NCBI GenBank assembly: GCA_003167365.1
Contig: PMTM01000009.1
Location: 144,193-208,192, forward strand
Direction: 5' to 3'
Length of the DNA: 64,000 bases
From: Spartobacteria bacterium
Lineage (GTDB): Bacteria > Verrucomicrobiota > Verrucomicrobiia > Chthoniobacterales > UBA10450
Notes under the pieces: model-generated
Told to the model about the DNA's origin: nothing
What the model saw: the letters and a program-made list of their open reading frames with translations, nothing else
Database searches by the model: none
Part shown: piece by piece, positions 7,825 through 16,840 of the stretch
Layout: every line of letters begins with the position of its first letter
Numbering within the stretch: position 1 is the first letter of the stretch
Made by a program: the position numbers and the translations under genes

Positions 7825-9533
7825 TAATCAATCGGCGCTGACTGGCGCAACGCCTGGATTTGGATCCCCACCAGCCTTTCGCCTTCGTAGTCGTCCGCGC
7901 GAATCCGAAACGCGATATCCCACGGCGCCGAAGGAAGCGGTTCCGTCGCCCCCGCAAAATAGATTGCGCGCCGGTGAGAATCGCGCTGGCGGAGACGAAG
8001 GATGAGATGTTTGTCGTTGATCACGCGGGGCGGGGCTGCGGGTTCAACCCCGCGCGCAAGAAAAAGCGGCTGTGGATTGGCGTTGCCAAACGGTTGCAGC
8101 ATTTCGTGCCAATGGAGCAGATCGACGTTGAGTTCGGCAAGTGTCAGTTCGTGATCCAGCCGCAAACGCGCCTGCAGATCGTCATCGGAAAGCAGCTCGC
8201 GCGCGGCGCGCCTGAAAGCGGTGGCGAATTTTTCTATCTTATCTTCGCGAATGGTCAGACCAGCCGCCATTTCGTGGCCGCCAAATTTTTCCAGATGCTG
8301 GGCGCAAAGATCTAACGCTTTGACCAAGTTGAAATCTTCAATGCTACGGCCACTTCCCTTAGCTGATCCATTTTCGTCGACTCCAATGACAATCGCCGGC
8401 CGGTAATACTTGCGAACGATTCGTGAAGCGACAATTCCAAGCACGCCCGGATGCCAGCCCCGGCCACTGACAACTATGGCCGCGTCGCGAACGGGATCGA
8501 AATAGCGCGCAATTTGCTCATCGGCTGCGGCGACAGTTTGTTTCTCCACTTCCTGTCGTTCGCGATTCTGTTTGTCGAGAAACTCGGCCAGCGTCGCAGC
8601 TTCGCTCTCGTCCTTGGTGAGTAGAAGCTGCAAAGATTTTTCCGCCGTGCTCAATCGCCCCGCAGCATTCAACCGCGGCCCAAGCCGGAAACCGATGTCT
8701 TCCGCAAGGATCGGCGGGCGCACCGAACTCAGTTCCATCAGTTTTCTCAAACCTGGCCGCGTTGTGCGCGCGATCTCCCGCGAACCGTGCTGCACCAGCG
8801 TCCGATTCTCGCCTTTGAGCGGAACGATATCGGCCACGGTCCCAAGCGCGACAAGGTCGAGTTTCGAGCGAAGATCGAAGCCTTCAATCGGCCGGGTTTT
8901 AAGCAACGCGTGGCAAAGCTTGAAAACAATCCCAACGCTGCAGAGATAGTGAAGTCCGGAATCAGGATCGATTTTCGGATTAACAATCACGCAATTGGGC
9001 AACTCAATTTTCGGCTCATGGTGATCCAGCACGATCACGTCAACGCTGCGCCGCCCAAGATCTTCAATCTCCGCCACGGACGATGTGCCGCAATCAACTG
9101 CGACCAAGAGTCGTGGCTGATGCTTCTCGAGACAGCGCTCGACACTTTCGCGGCTCAAGCCGTAACCTTCCTCCATCCGCGACGGCAAAAACAAATCGGG
9201 CCCCGCCGCGGCGGGGCCGTACGTGCGCAAGGTTTCCGACAAGAGAGCAAGCGATGTCACACCATCGACATCGTAATCGCCGAACAGCACGATCCGCTCA
9301 CTTCGATCCAATGCGGTGAAAATTCGTGCAACGGCCGCGTCCATTTGCGGCAGCAAAAACGGATCGCTTAACGATTTGAGTCGCGGCCGCAGAAAATCTT
9401 CCACTTCCTCGATGTTCGCGAAACCCTTGCGCAAAAGCAGGCGCGCGATGCATTCAGCCCCGCAGATTTCACTCCACGAAATCGGCCCGCCGTTCAGCTC
9501 TTCCGGCGGCGCAATGATCCATCGGCTTTGCAC
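7824..9533 (-). CDS. recJ: Single-stranded-DNA-specific exonuclease RecJ
   Basis: RecJ is a 5'-3' single-strand exonuclease of the DHH phosphoesterase family, used in recombination and mismatch repair. The DHH signatures are visible: VLFGDYDVDGVTS, VDCGTSS and VLDHHEP. The C-terminal DHHA1 part has the glycine-rich GKGSGRS-like segment (GSAKGSGRSIEDFNLV) and FGGHEMAAGLT. I keep the GTG at 9533, preceded by AAGGTG at good spacing. It is the first gene of the recJ-recG-htrA run, in which coding ends overlap. Confidence 0.93.
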   Translation of the reverse strand: MQSRWIIAPPEELNGGPISWSEICGAECIARLLLRKGFANIEEVEDFLRPRLKSLSDPFLLPQMDAAVARIFTALDRSERIVLFGDYDVDGVTSLALLSETLRTYGPAAAGPDLFLPSRMEEGYGLSRESVERCLEKHQPRLLVAVDCGTSSVAEIEDLGRRSVDVIVLDHHEPKIELPNCVIVNPKIDPDSGLHYLCSVGIVFKLCHALLKTRPIEGFDLRSKLDLVALGTVADIVPLKGENRTLVQHGSREIARTTRPGLRKLMELSSVRPPILAEDIGFRLGPRLNAAGRLSTAEKSLQLLLTKDESEAATLAEFLDKQNRERQEVEKQTVAAADEQIARYFDPVRDAAIVVSGRGWHPGVLGIVASRIVRKYYRPAIVIGVDENGSAKGSGRSIEDFNLVKALDLCAQHLEKFGGHEMAAGLTIREDKIEKFATAFRRAARELLSDDDLQARLRLDHELTLAELNVDLLHWHEMLQPFGNANPQPLFLARGVEPAAPPRVINDKHLILRLRQRDSHRRAIYFAGATEPLPSAPWDIAFRIRADDYEGERLVGIQIQALRQSAPID

Positions 9534-9564
9534 CGATCACCTTAATCGCTGCCGATTCGATGAC

Positions 9565-9574
9565 AAGATCGACA
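9565..9574. repeat. Intergenic exact copy of AAGATCGACA upstream of recJ
   Basis: This is one of three exact copies of the over-represented 10-mer that fall between genes. It sits 32 bases upstream of the recJ start. No hairpin is centred on it. Confidence 0.8.
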
Positions 9575-9745
9575 ACTACGTGCATTGATAAACAGAGCCA
9601 AGCTGGTCGCGTTTCTAACTTGTTTCGCAGGCGATCTCTGAAACGGAGCGCGGCACAGCGCTTTTGGTTTTGTGCGAATTGGGTGTTCAAAGGTAGAGAC
9701 CAAGCCGCTTTCTAGAACGTCATGGCGGGCTCCAACGGCGACGCG

Positions 9746-10219
9746 TCAAGCATGGCCGCGATGCGCGGCCTCGGCCGCACGTTTCAGGCGTTGCAGCGAG
9801 TCAGCCGGGCCGTCCCGCAATTCGGAACCAAGGAGGGCGCGGATGGCGGCGCCGCGCCAACCCCGCGGAAAACTAAAATTGCAATGGTAGTTCACGCGGC
9901 AACGTCCGTCGTCGAGCGGAACACAATCCAGGTCCTCGTGAACGGATACGGAGAAAGGGAAGGTCACGTCGAATTCGAGCTTGTATGACGTCGGGTCGAT
10001 GTTTGTGAATCGGAAGGACACCTTGAGGTGGAGCCAACGAGGTCCCGATTCGCCGGACATAAGTTGGCCGACCGTCGCTGGTCCCACTGGATCGACGCGG
10101 TTCACGCGAACATCGTAGAAGTCGCCCCAGCCCGAGAGGTTTGTGAGCAGCCGCCACACGACGTCAACTGGGGCATTGACGAGGTCGGTCGGGCAGGCTT
10201 CGTAGGTGGTATTTGCCAA
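9746..10219 (-). CDS. SRPBCC-fold (START/polyketide-cyclase-like) protein, 157 residues
   Basis: The sequence has the layout of the SRPBCC helix-grip fold: an early strand then LVNAPVDVVWRLLTNLSGWGDFYD, several beta-hairpins (LKVSFRFTNIDPTSYKLEFDVTF) and a long C-terminal helix (DGPADSLQRLKRAAEAAH). Members bind hydrophobic ligands, and the ligand here cannot be guessed. I chose the TTG at 10219 because AAGGTG precedes it by 6 bases, and the residues upstream in the longer frame (to 10336) look like translated spacer. It faces the GIY-YIG remnant divergently. Confidence 0.6.
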   Translation of the reverse strand: MANTTYEACPTDLVNAPVDVVWRLLTNLSGWGDFYDVRVNRVDPVGPATVGQLMSGESGPRWLHLKVSFRFTNIDPTSYKLEFDVTFPFSVSVHEDLDCVPLDDGRCRVNYHCNFSFPRGWRGAAIRALLGSELRDGPADSLQRLKRAAEAAHRGHA

Positions 10220-10369
10220 GAGCGACACCTTAGGATGAAATTGGGCATCGGGGCAAGTGGCCGTTGAAGATGCGAATGACGACGGAACTCGGGTCGGTTT
10301 TGGGTTGCAAGACCTAACGAGAACAAGATCAGCCACCGCTGGCGAAATCGAACGTGAAGGTGATCATAA

Positions 10370-10644
10370 ATGTTTTATGTCTACGTGCTTCAATCCAAGA
10401 CCGACCAGGTCTTTACATCGGTTTTTCGAAAAACTTGAAGCAGCGGTTGGTGACTCACCGTGAGGGCAAAGCGTTCGCTACTTCGTTTAGAGGCCCTTGG
10501 AAATTAATCTATTATGAGGCTTATCTTGAGGAAGCCGATGCGTTAGGCCGCGAGAAATACCTGAAGAGTGGAGGCGGCCGGCGTTTCTTGCGCGCACAGT
10601 TGAGACCCCATTTCGGAGCCCATCCGTTGCCTACGACCGCGTAA
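10370..10644 (+). pseudogene. GIY-YIG endonuclease-like gene, frameshifted
   Basis: Two halves of one GIY-YIG domain lie in different frames. The ATG at 10370 reads MFYVYVLQSKTDQ, the canonical first strand. The rest of the domain (GLYIGFSKNLKQRL, then YYEAYLEEADALGREKYLK and an Arg-rich end to the stop at 10642-10644) is in another frame. One base is missing around 10405-10411 (region GACCAGG); adding one base restores a continuous protein of about 91 residues. The family is the small UPF0213-like endonuclease group. Either the gene is recently inactivated or this is a sequencing or assembly error; the intact remainder favours a very recent event or an error. Confidence 0.8.
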
Positions 10645-10689
10645 GCGAAGCTGCGTAGAACGCAGCGACCTTTTACGCGGCGATCGTGG

Positions 10690-11457
10690 CTACACGAGAT
10701 TGAACTCGATGTCGCGCTTTGGATGCAAGCCGTGCTTTTCGCCTAATCTTTGAAAAGTGCGAAGGCCTTCCTTCTCATTTTCTCCAAAGTTGAATCGCAA
10801 ATGATCTCGGTAATAGCGCAGGCAAAAATCGCGATCGAACTCTTTCTCTTCAGCGACGAGGCGGTCGAGGCTTACCAGGTTTTCATGGCGTAACGCGCGC
10901 AAACAATCGCCAATCGTTCTTACGTCGACAACTTCCGGCCGGACCAGCCAGAGCGCGTAAACGAATGGAAGATCGACAAGTTTCTTCCATTGTTCGCCAA
11001 GATCCCAGAAATGAAATTCGTTCTCGTGTTCCTTTCGAAAGCGAATGGCTTGATCGCCAATGATCAGACGCGCTCGACGATCCGTGACTATTGATGTCGA
11101 TGTGCGAGTCAGATCCGGAGTTAATTTTAATTCGGCGAGCAAGCAACGCAGCAGATTGACGGATGTTTCTGACGCCGGATCGAGTTCGATCTCCCCTATT
11201 TCCGAGATGTCTCCGCGATGCGCGACAAAAACGCTGTAGACCGGACCCGTCGAGGAAATGGAGACACCATCCACGATTCGATAGACCGGGTTGCGCAAGA
11301 ACTCGAAGCTCGAGACGAGGGCCACATCGAGCTCGCCGTGCGCGAGCTGATCACAAAGGGCCGCGGGATGATCGAGCGTGACTGGTCCGTCCCATCCATG
11401 GATCAGCGGTCGAGCGTTAAGATATTTAACGCAGCCAATTCGCAACGAGGCCTGCAC
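10690..11457 (-). CDS. mqnA: Chorismate dehydratase MqnA (futalosine pathway)
   Basis: MqnA dehydrates chorismate to 3-enolpyruvyl-benzoate, the first step of the futalosine route to menaquinone. The N terminus has the family hallmark VKYLNARPL (about residues 9-17), then DVALVSSFEF and the two-lobed periplasmic-binding-like fold. FVYALWLVRPE marks the second lobe. It has 255 residues, a normal length. It starts 3 bases after the mqnE stop, so the two are co-transcribed. The exact 10-mer at 10969-10978 encodes Val-Asp-Leu on this strand. Confidence 0.92.
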   Translation of the reverse strand: MQASLRIGCVKYLNARPLIHGWDGPVTLDHPAALCDQLAHGELDVALVSSFEFLRNPVYRIVDGVSISSTGPVYSVFVAHRGDISEIGEIELDPASETSVNLLRCLLAELKLTPDLTRTSTSIVTDRRARLIIGDQAIRFRKEHENEFHFWDLGEQWKKLVDLPFVYALWLVRPEVVDVRTIGDCLRALRHENLVSLDRLVAEEKEFDRDFCLRYYRDHLRFNFGENEKEGLRTFQRLGEKHGLHPKRDIEFNLV

Positions 11458-11460
11458 TCG

Positions 11461-12612
11461 TCAGGCGCAGGCCAATTCGGCTGCGACTGCTTCCGCGCCG
11501 TTGACCGGCGTGACGCCCGTCGATTTGATGCGGCGATAATGACTGTCGCGCTGCGCCGGTTCACGCCCGGCTTCCCGGATGGCGTGTTCGAGCGCCGCCG
11601 CGGTTTGCTGTTGTGGGGTAGTAGCGCCCGCCATGTGGAAAATCTTCTCCTCAAGGATGGTGCCGTGCAGGTCGTCCACGCCATAGCTGAGCGCAACCTG
11701 CGCGAGCGGCAGGCCCATACTCACCCAGTAAGCCGTGAGATGGTCAACGTTATCGAGGTAAATGCGACTGACAGCGAGATTGCGAAGCTGTTCAAAAGCG
11801 GAAGCGGCCTTTATGTGAGAGAGCACCGTCGTCTGCGGCTCAAAAGCAAATGGGACGAAACCGGTGAAACCGCCAGTTTCATCCTGCAATGCGCGAAGCT
11901 GTCGCAAATGGTCGACACGGTGTTCGAGCGTCTCGATATGGCCGTAGAGCATCGTGCAAGTGCTGCGGCCTCCCATTCCGTGCCAAGTTCGATGGACATC
12001 AAGCCATTCCTCCGCCGTTTCCTTGCCGCGACAAATCTCATCACGCACCGCGGCATCGAAAATCTCGGCGCCACCGCCGGTGATCGAACCGAGACCAGTC
12101 TCACGCAAAAGCTCCAGAGTATCGCGAATCGGCATGCGAAAAATCCGTCGCGCGAGGTGCCTGATTTCGATGGCGGTGAAAGCTTTGATATGCAAATCGG
12201 GATCGAGCGCGCGAAGGCTGCGCACGAGTCTGAGATACCAATCTTTCTTCAAAGTCGGATGCAAGCCGCCGACCATGTGTACTTCAGTAACGCCGAGGCG
12301 GAGCGCTTCCGCCACCGTGTGAACGATTTCCTCAATTGCGTATTCGAAGGCATGAGCGTCTCGCTTCCTAGCCGCGAAGGCGCAGAACTGGCAGGAGAGA
12401 ACGCAGATATTCGAGTAATTTATGTATCGGTTGTGGATATAGGTGGCGTAATTACCATTCTTTCGCTCGCGCACTGCGCTGGCCATGACCCCGAGGGCGT
12501 TTAGGTCGTTCGAGCGATAAAGATCGAGCGCGTCTGCGTCGGAAATGCGCACTCTCGCCTCGATTTTTTCGGCGATCGCTCTAAGTTCTTTCGGGATTAA
12601 TAGGGAATTCAT
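11461..12612 (-). CDS. mqnE: Aminodeoxyfutalosine synthase MqnE (radical SAM)
   Basis: This radical SAM enzyme joins the MqnA product to SAM to make aminodeoxyfutalosine. The cluster motif is NICVLSCQFCAF (C-x3-C-x2-C). EVHMVGGLHPT and IKAFTAIEI are typical of MqnE rather than MqnC. The ATG at 12612 (MNSLLIPKEL) gives 383 residues, the family length; the extra 31 codons upstream are Ser/Leu/Arg-rich and not conserved-looking. It forms an operon with mqnA. The organism therefore makes menaquinone by the futalosine pathway; mqnB, mqnC and mqnD are not in the window. Confidence 0.93.
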   Translation of the reverse strand: MNSLLIPKELRAIAEKIEARVRISDADALDLYRSNDLNALGVMASAVRERKNGNYATYIHNRYINYSNICVLSCQFCAFAARKRDAHAFEYAIEEIVHTVAEALRLGVTEVHMVGGLHPTLKKDWYLRLVRSLRALDPDLHIKAFTAIEIRHLARRIFRMPIRDTLELLRETGLGSITGGGAEIFDAAVRDEICRGKETAEEWLDVHRTWHGMGGRSTCTMLYGHIETLEHRVDHLRQLRALQDETGGFTGFVPFAFEPQTTVLSHIKAASAFEQLRNLAVSRIYLDNVDHLTAYWVSMGLPLAQVALSYGVDDLHGTILEEKIFHMAGATTPQQQTAAALEHAIREAGREPAQRDSHYRRIKSTGVTPVNGAEAVAAELACA

Positions 12613-12772
12613 TTTGCGGCGCCGAGATAGGGAAAGGATTTCAGAACTAAGCATGCACAGAGGGCTTCGGGCTTGCAACAAAAAGCATGGTGACGAAAGT
12701 GCCAAGCGAGGAAGGGGCGGCGAGCTGCCGATGTTAATCTCGTAAGCGTCATTGCGAAGGTCTATCTAAGCG

Positions 12773-13378
12773 ATGCCCCGCCATAGCCCACAGGACCCTG
12801 GGAGATCGGAAAACGATGCTGAGGACGTGCGACTCATGCGGCTAGTGGGTCGCGGCGATACCGCAGCCTTTGAGGAACTGATCGAGCGCCATCAATCTCT
12901 GGTCGCCGGCACGGTCGCCCGAATGCTTGGGAGCAACTCGGATGTCGAAGATATCGCCCAGCAAGTTTTCATTCGAGTGTGGAAAAGCGCGGGACGATAT
13001 GTGGCGCGCGCGAGATTTACGACGTGGCTGCTCAAAATCACGCGCAACCTCGTTTTCAACGAACTGCGGCGTTCCAAACGGCACGCCCAGGTTCCGATTC
13101 AGACTGAACCCGGAGCCGAAGAAAGGCCTCTGGAAGACGAAGCGGCACAAGCGCCCGACGCGTCGCTCTTGGAGGCTGAACTTCAGCAGGTAATCGAGCG
13201 TGCCATCACACAGCTTCCCGAGAGTCAGCGTATGGCGTTAATACTCCGCCGTTACGAAGAGATGAGCTATGAGCAAATCGGGGAGATTCTCGATCTTTCG
13301 GTGCCAGCGGTGAAGAGCGTTCTTTTTCGAGCCCGGACAGAACTGCGCGAACGTCTGCGCGTTTACCTTGAAAAATGA
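12773..13378 (+). CDS. RNA polymerase ECF sigma factor, 201 residues
   Basis: This is a sigma-70 family group 4 (ECF) factor. Region 2 is seen at AFEELIERHQSLVAGTVARML and DVEDIAQQVFIRVWKSAGRY, with ARFTTWLLKITRNLVFNELRRSKRH. Region 4 is seen at LPESQRMALILRRYEEMSYEQIGEILDLSVPAVKSVLFRARTELR, a clear helix-turn-helix. A 40-residue acidic linker joins them. No anti-sigma gene is adjacent: the next gene is convergent. The regulon is unknown. Transcription probably ends at the hairpin just downstream. Confidence 0.93.
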   Translation: MPRHSPQDPGRSENDAEDVRLMRLVGRGDTAAFEELIERHQSLVAGTVARMLGSNSDVEDIAQQVFIRVWKSAGRYVARARFTTWLLKITRNLVFNELRRSKRHAQVPIQTEPGAEERPLEDEAAQAPDASLLEAELQQVIERAITQLPESQRMALILRRYEEMSYEQIGEILDLSVPAVKSVLFRARTELRERLRVYLEK

Positions 13379-13387
13379 GAAAGCAAA

Positions 13388-13422
13388 AGAGGGCGGACCT
13401 CTCACGAGTATCCGCCCCCTCT
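13388..13422. terminator. Bidirectional terminator-like hairpin
   Basis: AGAGGGCGGA (13388-13397) pairs with TCCGCCCCCTCT (13411-13422), with one bulged C and a 13-base loop. It sits between the convergent sigma-factor and secretin genes. The U-runs are poor on both sides. Confidence 0.6.
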
Positions 13423-13444
13423 CAACCCCACATCTGCAAAATTT

Positions 13445-15160
13445 TTAGTTGTCGCGATCTTTGGCGGAACTCTTGAACTGCACGTCACTCGACTCTTCGG
13501 GAGGCGGCGGCATCCCAGGCTTGGCATAATCGGCTGCGAGCTGGCGATTAGACGTAGGGACCAATCGCGTGCTGCCTTTGGCATTGTTCCTCCAGCCATT
13601 CGGATCGGCATACTCCTCGCCGCTGTGGCGCAATCCATTGATCTGATCTTCCAACCCAGTGCCATACCGTTGGTCGATAGTCGTCGGTGTCACGAAAACA
13701 AGCAGATTGCGTTTGGTGCGCTCGTTATTACGGCTTTGAAACAGATATCCCAAGACCGGCACATCGCCCATTATTGGCACTTTGGTTCGGCTTTTCACAA
13801 CTTGGTCGGAGAGGAGGCCGCCAACGGCCAAAGTGTCGCCGCTCTTGATCAGCACATTAGAATCGAGCGTACGCGTGTCGATGATGGGACTTAGAATCGT
13901 GCCACCGCTTCCAGGAGGAGTAAATGCCTGATCGCCGACTTTGTTGCTGATTTCAGGCTTGACCATCAAAGTAATGAAGTTGTCTTTGTTGACCGACGGA
14001 CGCACTGTCAACGTGTTGCCGAATTTCTTATCCTGAAACCCGCTAAACTCGGATGTCGCAGTTTGTGCGTTGAAGGTCATTTGCGCGACTGGTTGGGCTC
14101 GTGTGATTTCGATTTTAGCCTGTTGATTGTCCGCCGTAACTATTCGCGGATTAGCGAGGAATTCGGCATCGGAGTCTTCGTTCAAAGCCTGCACCGTCGC
14201 CGTCATCTGCGGAACACTGAGGATGGCAAATTGGCCTAAACCAAGATGCCCAAGGCTACCCAAGATATTGCTGCTGGAGCCGTTACCAAGCACGAAGTTG
14301 CCAGTCGGAGCTGGACTTGCGCCGGCAACAGGGACACCGGCGGCGGTTTGAGTGCCATAGCTGTAAGTTTGCGGAGCCGTGGAGCTGCCGACCACGCCCG
14401 CCCAGTTAATTCCGTAGGCCTGTACTGGATTCGCGCTCACTTCCACCAGGCGCGCTTCAATCATCACCTGCTTGGTTGGCTTGTCGATTGAAACAAGCAA
14501 TTTGCGAATATTGTCGATGTTGCTGCGCGTCTCGCGGTAGAAAATCATGTTAATCCGCTCGTCCACCTGGGGCGGGTCTTTGCTCGCCAGCTGAGAAGCA
14601 AGCAGCGGAGCGACATCTTTGGCGCGTGAATAGCTGAACTGGTAACTGTCGCTTTCGGTCGGCTCAGCTGTGCGTTCTGCCCCAGTCTTGATGTAGTAAA
14701 CGTTCTCGATCTTATCCAGGAAGAGCGACTTCGCTTTTACGATAATGGTAATGGCCTGAAGCGCGGTCACATCTTCCAACCGCATTGTCACCGTGCCGGT
14801 AACAGCTTCGCTGACGACCATGTTGACCTTGGCCTGTCGCGCGAGCAATCGCAGCACTTGCCCGATTTCATCGCCCTGAAATTCACGAATGCCAACGCCC
14901 CCGTTTTCTAGTGCGGCAGCGGCTTCCGGGCCGGTCGCAGTGGGATTGGTTACAGCCGCAGGCGACCCGGATGGCGCGGAAGCCTGCACTAACAACAGGT
15001 CGCTGTTCTTTGCGGGACCGCTCGGATCGGTAGAACTTGGCTGGACTACCGCGGGAGTCCCAGCCGCGGCTGGCTGAGCTGCGGTTTGCGCTTGCGCCAG
15101 AGACGCTGCACTGAGCAGAGTTGCTGTCGCGCAGCCCAATCGTTTTAGAAGAGTAAACAT
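13445..15160 (-). CDS. Secretin-family outer-membrane channel (GspD/PilQ-like), 571 residues
   Basis: This is a multimeric outer-membrane secretin of the type II secretion/type IV pilus superfamily. The ATG at 15160 gives a signal peptide ending SLAQA. An Ala/Pro/Thr-rich linker follows, then the N-terminal secretin/TonB short domain (IREFQGDEIGQVLRLLARQAKVNMVVSEAVTGTVTM), an N1-like domain with LLVSIDKPTKQVMIEARLVEVS, and the C-terminal beta domain with the diagnostic LKSGDTLAVGG-like segment and VPIMGDVPVLGYLF. No other pilus or secretion genes flank it, so its machine cannot be assigned. In a species that may use uptake sequences, a PilQ-type role is worth testing. Confidence 0.85.
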   Translation of the reverse strand: MFTLLKRLGCATATLLSAASLAQAQTAAQPAAAGTPAVVQPSSTDPSGPAKNSDLLLVQASAPSGSPAAVTNPTATGPEAAAALENGGVGIREFQGDEIGQVLRLLARQAKVNMVVSEAVTGTVTMRLEDVTALQAITIIVKAKSLFLDKIENVYYIKTGAERTAEPTESDSYQFSYSRAKDVAPLLASQLASKDPPQVDERINMIFYRETRSNIDNIRKLLVSIDKPTKQVMIEARLVEVSANPVQAYGINWAGVVGSSTAPQTYSYGTQTAAGVPVAGASPAPTGNFVLGNGSSSNILGSLGHLGLGQFAILSVPQMTATVQALNEDSDAEFLANPRIVTADNQQAKIEITRAQPVAQMTFNAQTATSEFSGFQDKKFGNTLTVRPSVNKDNFITLMVKPEISNKVGDQAFTPPGSGGTILSPIIDTRTLDSNVLIKSGDTLAVGGLLSDQVVKSRTKVPIMGDVPVLGYLFQSRNNERTKRNLLVFVTPTTIDQRYGTGLEDQINGLRHSGEEYADPNGWRNNAKGSTRLVPTSNRQLAADYAKPGMPPPPEESSDVQFKSSAKDRDN

Positions 15161-15471
15161 AATTATATCGGGATGTGAGATATTGCGGCAATGCTTGAAG
15201 CAGGAAGCAGACCACCCCTCCCGGACTTTCCACGGTGCGCTAGGAACATTTCGGCCCACGAGGTCGATACCCCTTTCGCCATAAGTCTTTGGAACTGTGG
15301 GACCCGGCCGCCGCTGAATTAGTGGTCGTAAATGCGCTTGGACTTCCCGTTCCTGCCAAGGTCTACCGGCGGCTGGTCACGACCGGCGATCGATCACGCA
15401 GCGGTAGCAAAACCAATCGACTTGCTGATGTCGCGAGTGGGCAAAGCATTCCCAGACAGTCAGTCATTTGA
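15161..15471. other. Spacer with no recognisable gene
   Basis: This 311-base gap lies between the secretin start and the holin-like gene. It contains only short frames of non-protein-like composition. It should hold the secretin promoter; I could not single out convincing -35/-10 boxes. GGATCGACA at 15485-15493 is a partial copy of the repeated 10-mer. Confidence 0.4.
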
Positions 15472-15894
15472 TTAGCGTTCGTTTGGATCGACAACGCGAC
15501 CCCGCACACGCTTGATCTGAGTGTGGTGGGTAAGCACATGCACACGTCCGTCACTCCCGCGAAAGAACGCGCTCAAAATCCAGCTCACGATTGAAATGAT
15601 GAGTGCACCGAAAACAGCATTCCAAAAACCGTAAACCTTAAAGCACGGCACGATCTCGCTCACGAACTTCAACATCAGCGCGTTAACAATCAAAATGAAG
15701 AAGCCAAGAGTCAGCAAAATCAAGGGCGCGCTCAAAATTAGAAGTATCGGACGAACGAAAGCGTTCACAATGCCCAGCAGCAGTGATGCACCCAGCAGGC
15801 AACCGAGGCTGTCACCGTAATTAATGCCGACGATAGGTGCGGCAACGAACACAGCGATCGCGGTAAATATCCAGCGAAAGATAAAGTGACGCAT
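15472..15894 (-). CDS. Phage-holin-4_2/DUF360-like small membrane protein
   Basis: The protein has 140 residues and about four membrane segments: an N-terminal segment starting RHFIFRWIFTAIAVFVAAPIVG, then SLGCLLGASLLLGIVNAFVRPILLILSAPLILLTLGFFILIVNALML, and AVFGALIISIVSWILSAFF. The NAFVRPIL and LTLGFFILIVNALML motifs are typical of the bacterial membrane family PF04020, which is named after phage holins but is widespread on chromosomes. The start is the ATG at 15894. The hydrophilic tail is Arg-rich. No lysis genes or phage context are present. Confidence 0.75.
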   Translation of the reverse strand: MRHFIFRWIFTAIAVFVAAPIVGINYGDSLGCLLGASLLLGIVNAFVRPILLILSAPLILLTLGFFILIVNALMLKFVSEIVPCFKVYGFWNAVFGALIISIVSWILSAFFRGSDGRVHVLTHHTQIKRVRGRVVDPNER

Positions 15895-16002
15895 ATGCAA
15901 GCTTAGTTGAGTAGCGCTTTCGTGCAAAACGAAGTCGAGAATCTACTTGCCAAGCGCTTCGTCCACGGTAATCGGATTAGAGATTTCAAACCGAACACAT
16001 CT

Positions 16003-16329
16003 GTGGCGAAAAAAAGCAAAATTGTCCAAGACGAAAATCGTCGCTCCGCTGCGAATGGGCCACCTCTAACCGAAGAGAAAAGCAACCAGAAGGCGCCAAG
16101 CAAGAGATCAACCAGCGCCAGGAAATCCCCGGCGACCGCAAAGAAGAAGACCGCCGCAAAGACAAAGGGTTCAAAGGCGGCGGCGGCAATCGAGCCGACT
16201 GACGAGGAAATCCGGATTCGCGCTTACTTTATTGCCGAACGCCGGCACCGACTTGAGTTGGCTGGTGATGCGGACACTGACTGGCTCGAGGCGAAACGGC
16301 AGCTTCTCTCTGAGCTGGGACCGCGCTAG
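16003..16329 (+). CDS. DUF2934-domain protein with basic N-terminal region
   Basis: The C-terminal 45 residues (DEEIRIRAYFIAERRHRLELAGDADTDWLEAKRQLLSEL) are a typical DUF2934 helical hairpin, a small family often found in soil bacteria. The preceding 60 residues are Lys/Ala/Ser-rich (TAKKKTAAKTKGSKAAAA), resembling histone-H1-like or nucleic-acid-binding tails. I prefer the GTG at 16003 (reads VAKKSKIVQ); the frame extends to 15907 but overlaps the holin-like gene region and lacks a good start. The role is unknown; DNA or RNA association is only an inference from charge. Confidence 0.65.
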   Translation: MAKKSKIVQDENRRSAANGPPLTEEKSNQKAPSKRSTSARKSPATAKKKTAAKTKGSKAAAAIEPTDEEIRIRAYFIAERRHRLELAGDADTDWLEAKRQLLSELGPR

Positions 16330-16350
16330 GAAGACAGCGCGCTTGTCGCG

Positions 16351-16764
16351 TTATTGAAGCGACTCCAATCCCGGAACGCATTCCTTTGCCTTTTCGAGAA
16401 GTCGATTCATTGGAAACGGTTTGGCGATGAGTCCGGCGACCCCAGGTTCTTTTAACAATTCCTGGGCGCGCTGCTCATCCGCTCTTCCAGAAACAAGCAG
16501 CAATGGCGGAAGATCCCGCGGCGGCTGCATGTTGTCGTAGGCCTTGCCGATAAGAAAGAAGAGCATTGCGCCGTCGATCATCGGCATTGAGAAATCGAAA
16601 ATCAGCAGATCGTAGGTTTTCTTGAGGGCAAGCTCGAAGGCGTATTCTGGTTTCGGGGAAGTATCTACCTCGCAGCGCAGACACGAAGTCAGCGCTTCGC
16701 GGACGATACGCAGGAGCGCGACGTCGTCGTCCACCATCAGAATTCTTTTTGGCGTGTTAGCCAT
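16351..16764 (-). CDS. Stand-alone response regulator receiver protein, 137 residues
   Basis: This is a CheY-like receiver domain without an output domain. It has the acidic triad (ILMVDDDVAL), the phospho-acceptor Asp in LLIFDFSMPMIDG, and the conserved Ser and Lys at LLVSGRAD and GLIAKPFP. The start is the ATG at 16764 (MANTPKRIL). It probably relays phosphate from a kinase encoded elsewhere. It is convergent with the DUF2934 gene (about 21 bases between stops). Confidence 0.9.
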   Translation of the reverse strand: MANTPKRILMVDDDVALLRIVREALTSCLRCEVDTSPKPEYAFELALKKTYDLLIFDFSMPMIDGAMLFFLIGKAYDNMQPPRDLPPLLLVSGRADEQRAQELLKEPGVAGLIAKPFPMNRLLEKAKECVPGLESLQ

Positions 16765-16840
16765 CGCTGCACGCTTGCGCCAAACGGCCAGCCGTTTCAA
16801 GCTTAACTTTCGGACTCAACGCCCGCGGCCGCTCGAAACC

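Noticed and set aside
11218-12504. A 428-codon plus-strand ORF opposite mqnE and mqnA
   Set aside because: Residues show no domain, and the minus strand has complete MqnA and MqnE motifs; long antisense frames are common in this GC-rich sequence.
15472-15894. Prophage lysis gene (holin)
   Set aside because: No phage genes nearby; the family is common on chromosomes and named only by similarity.
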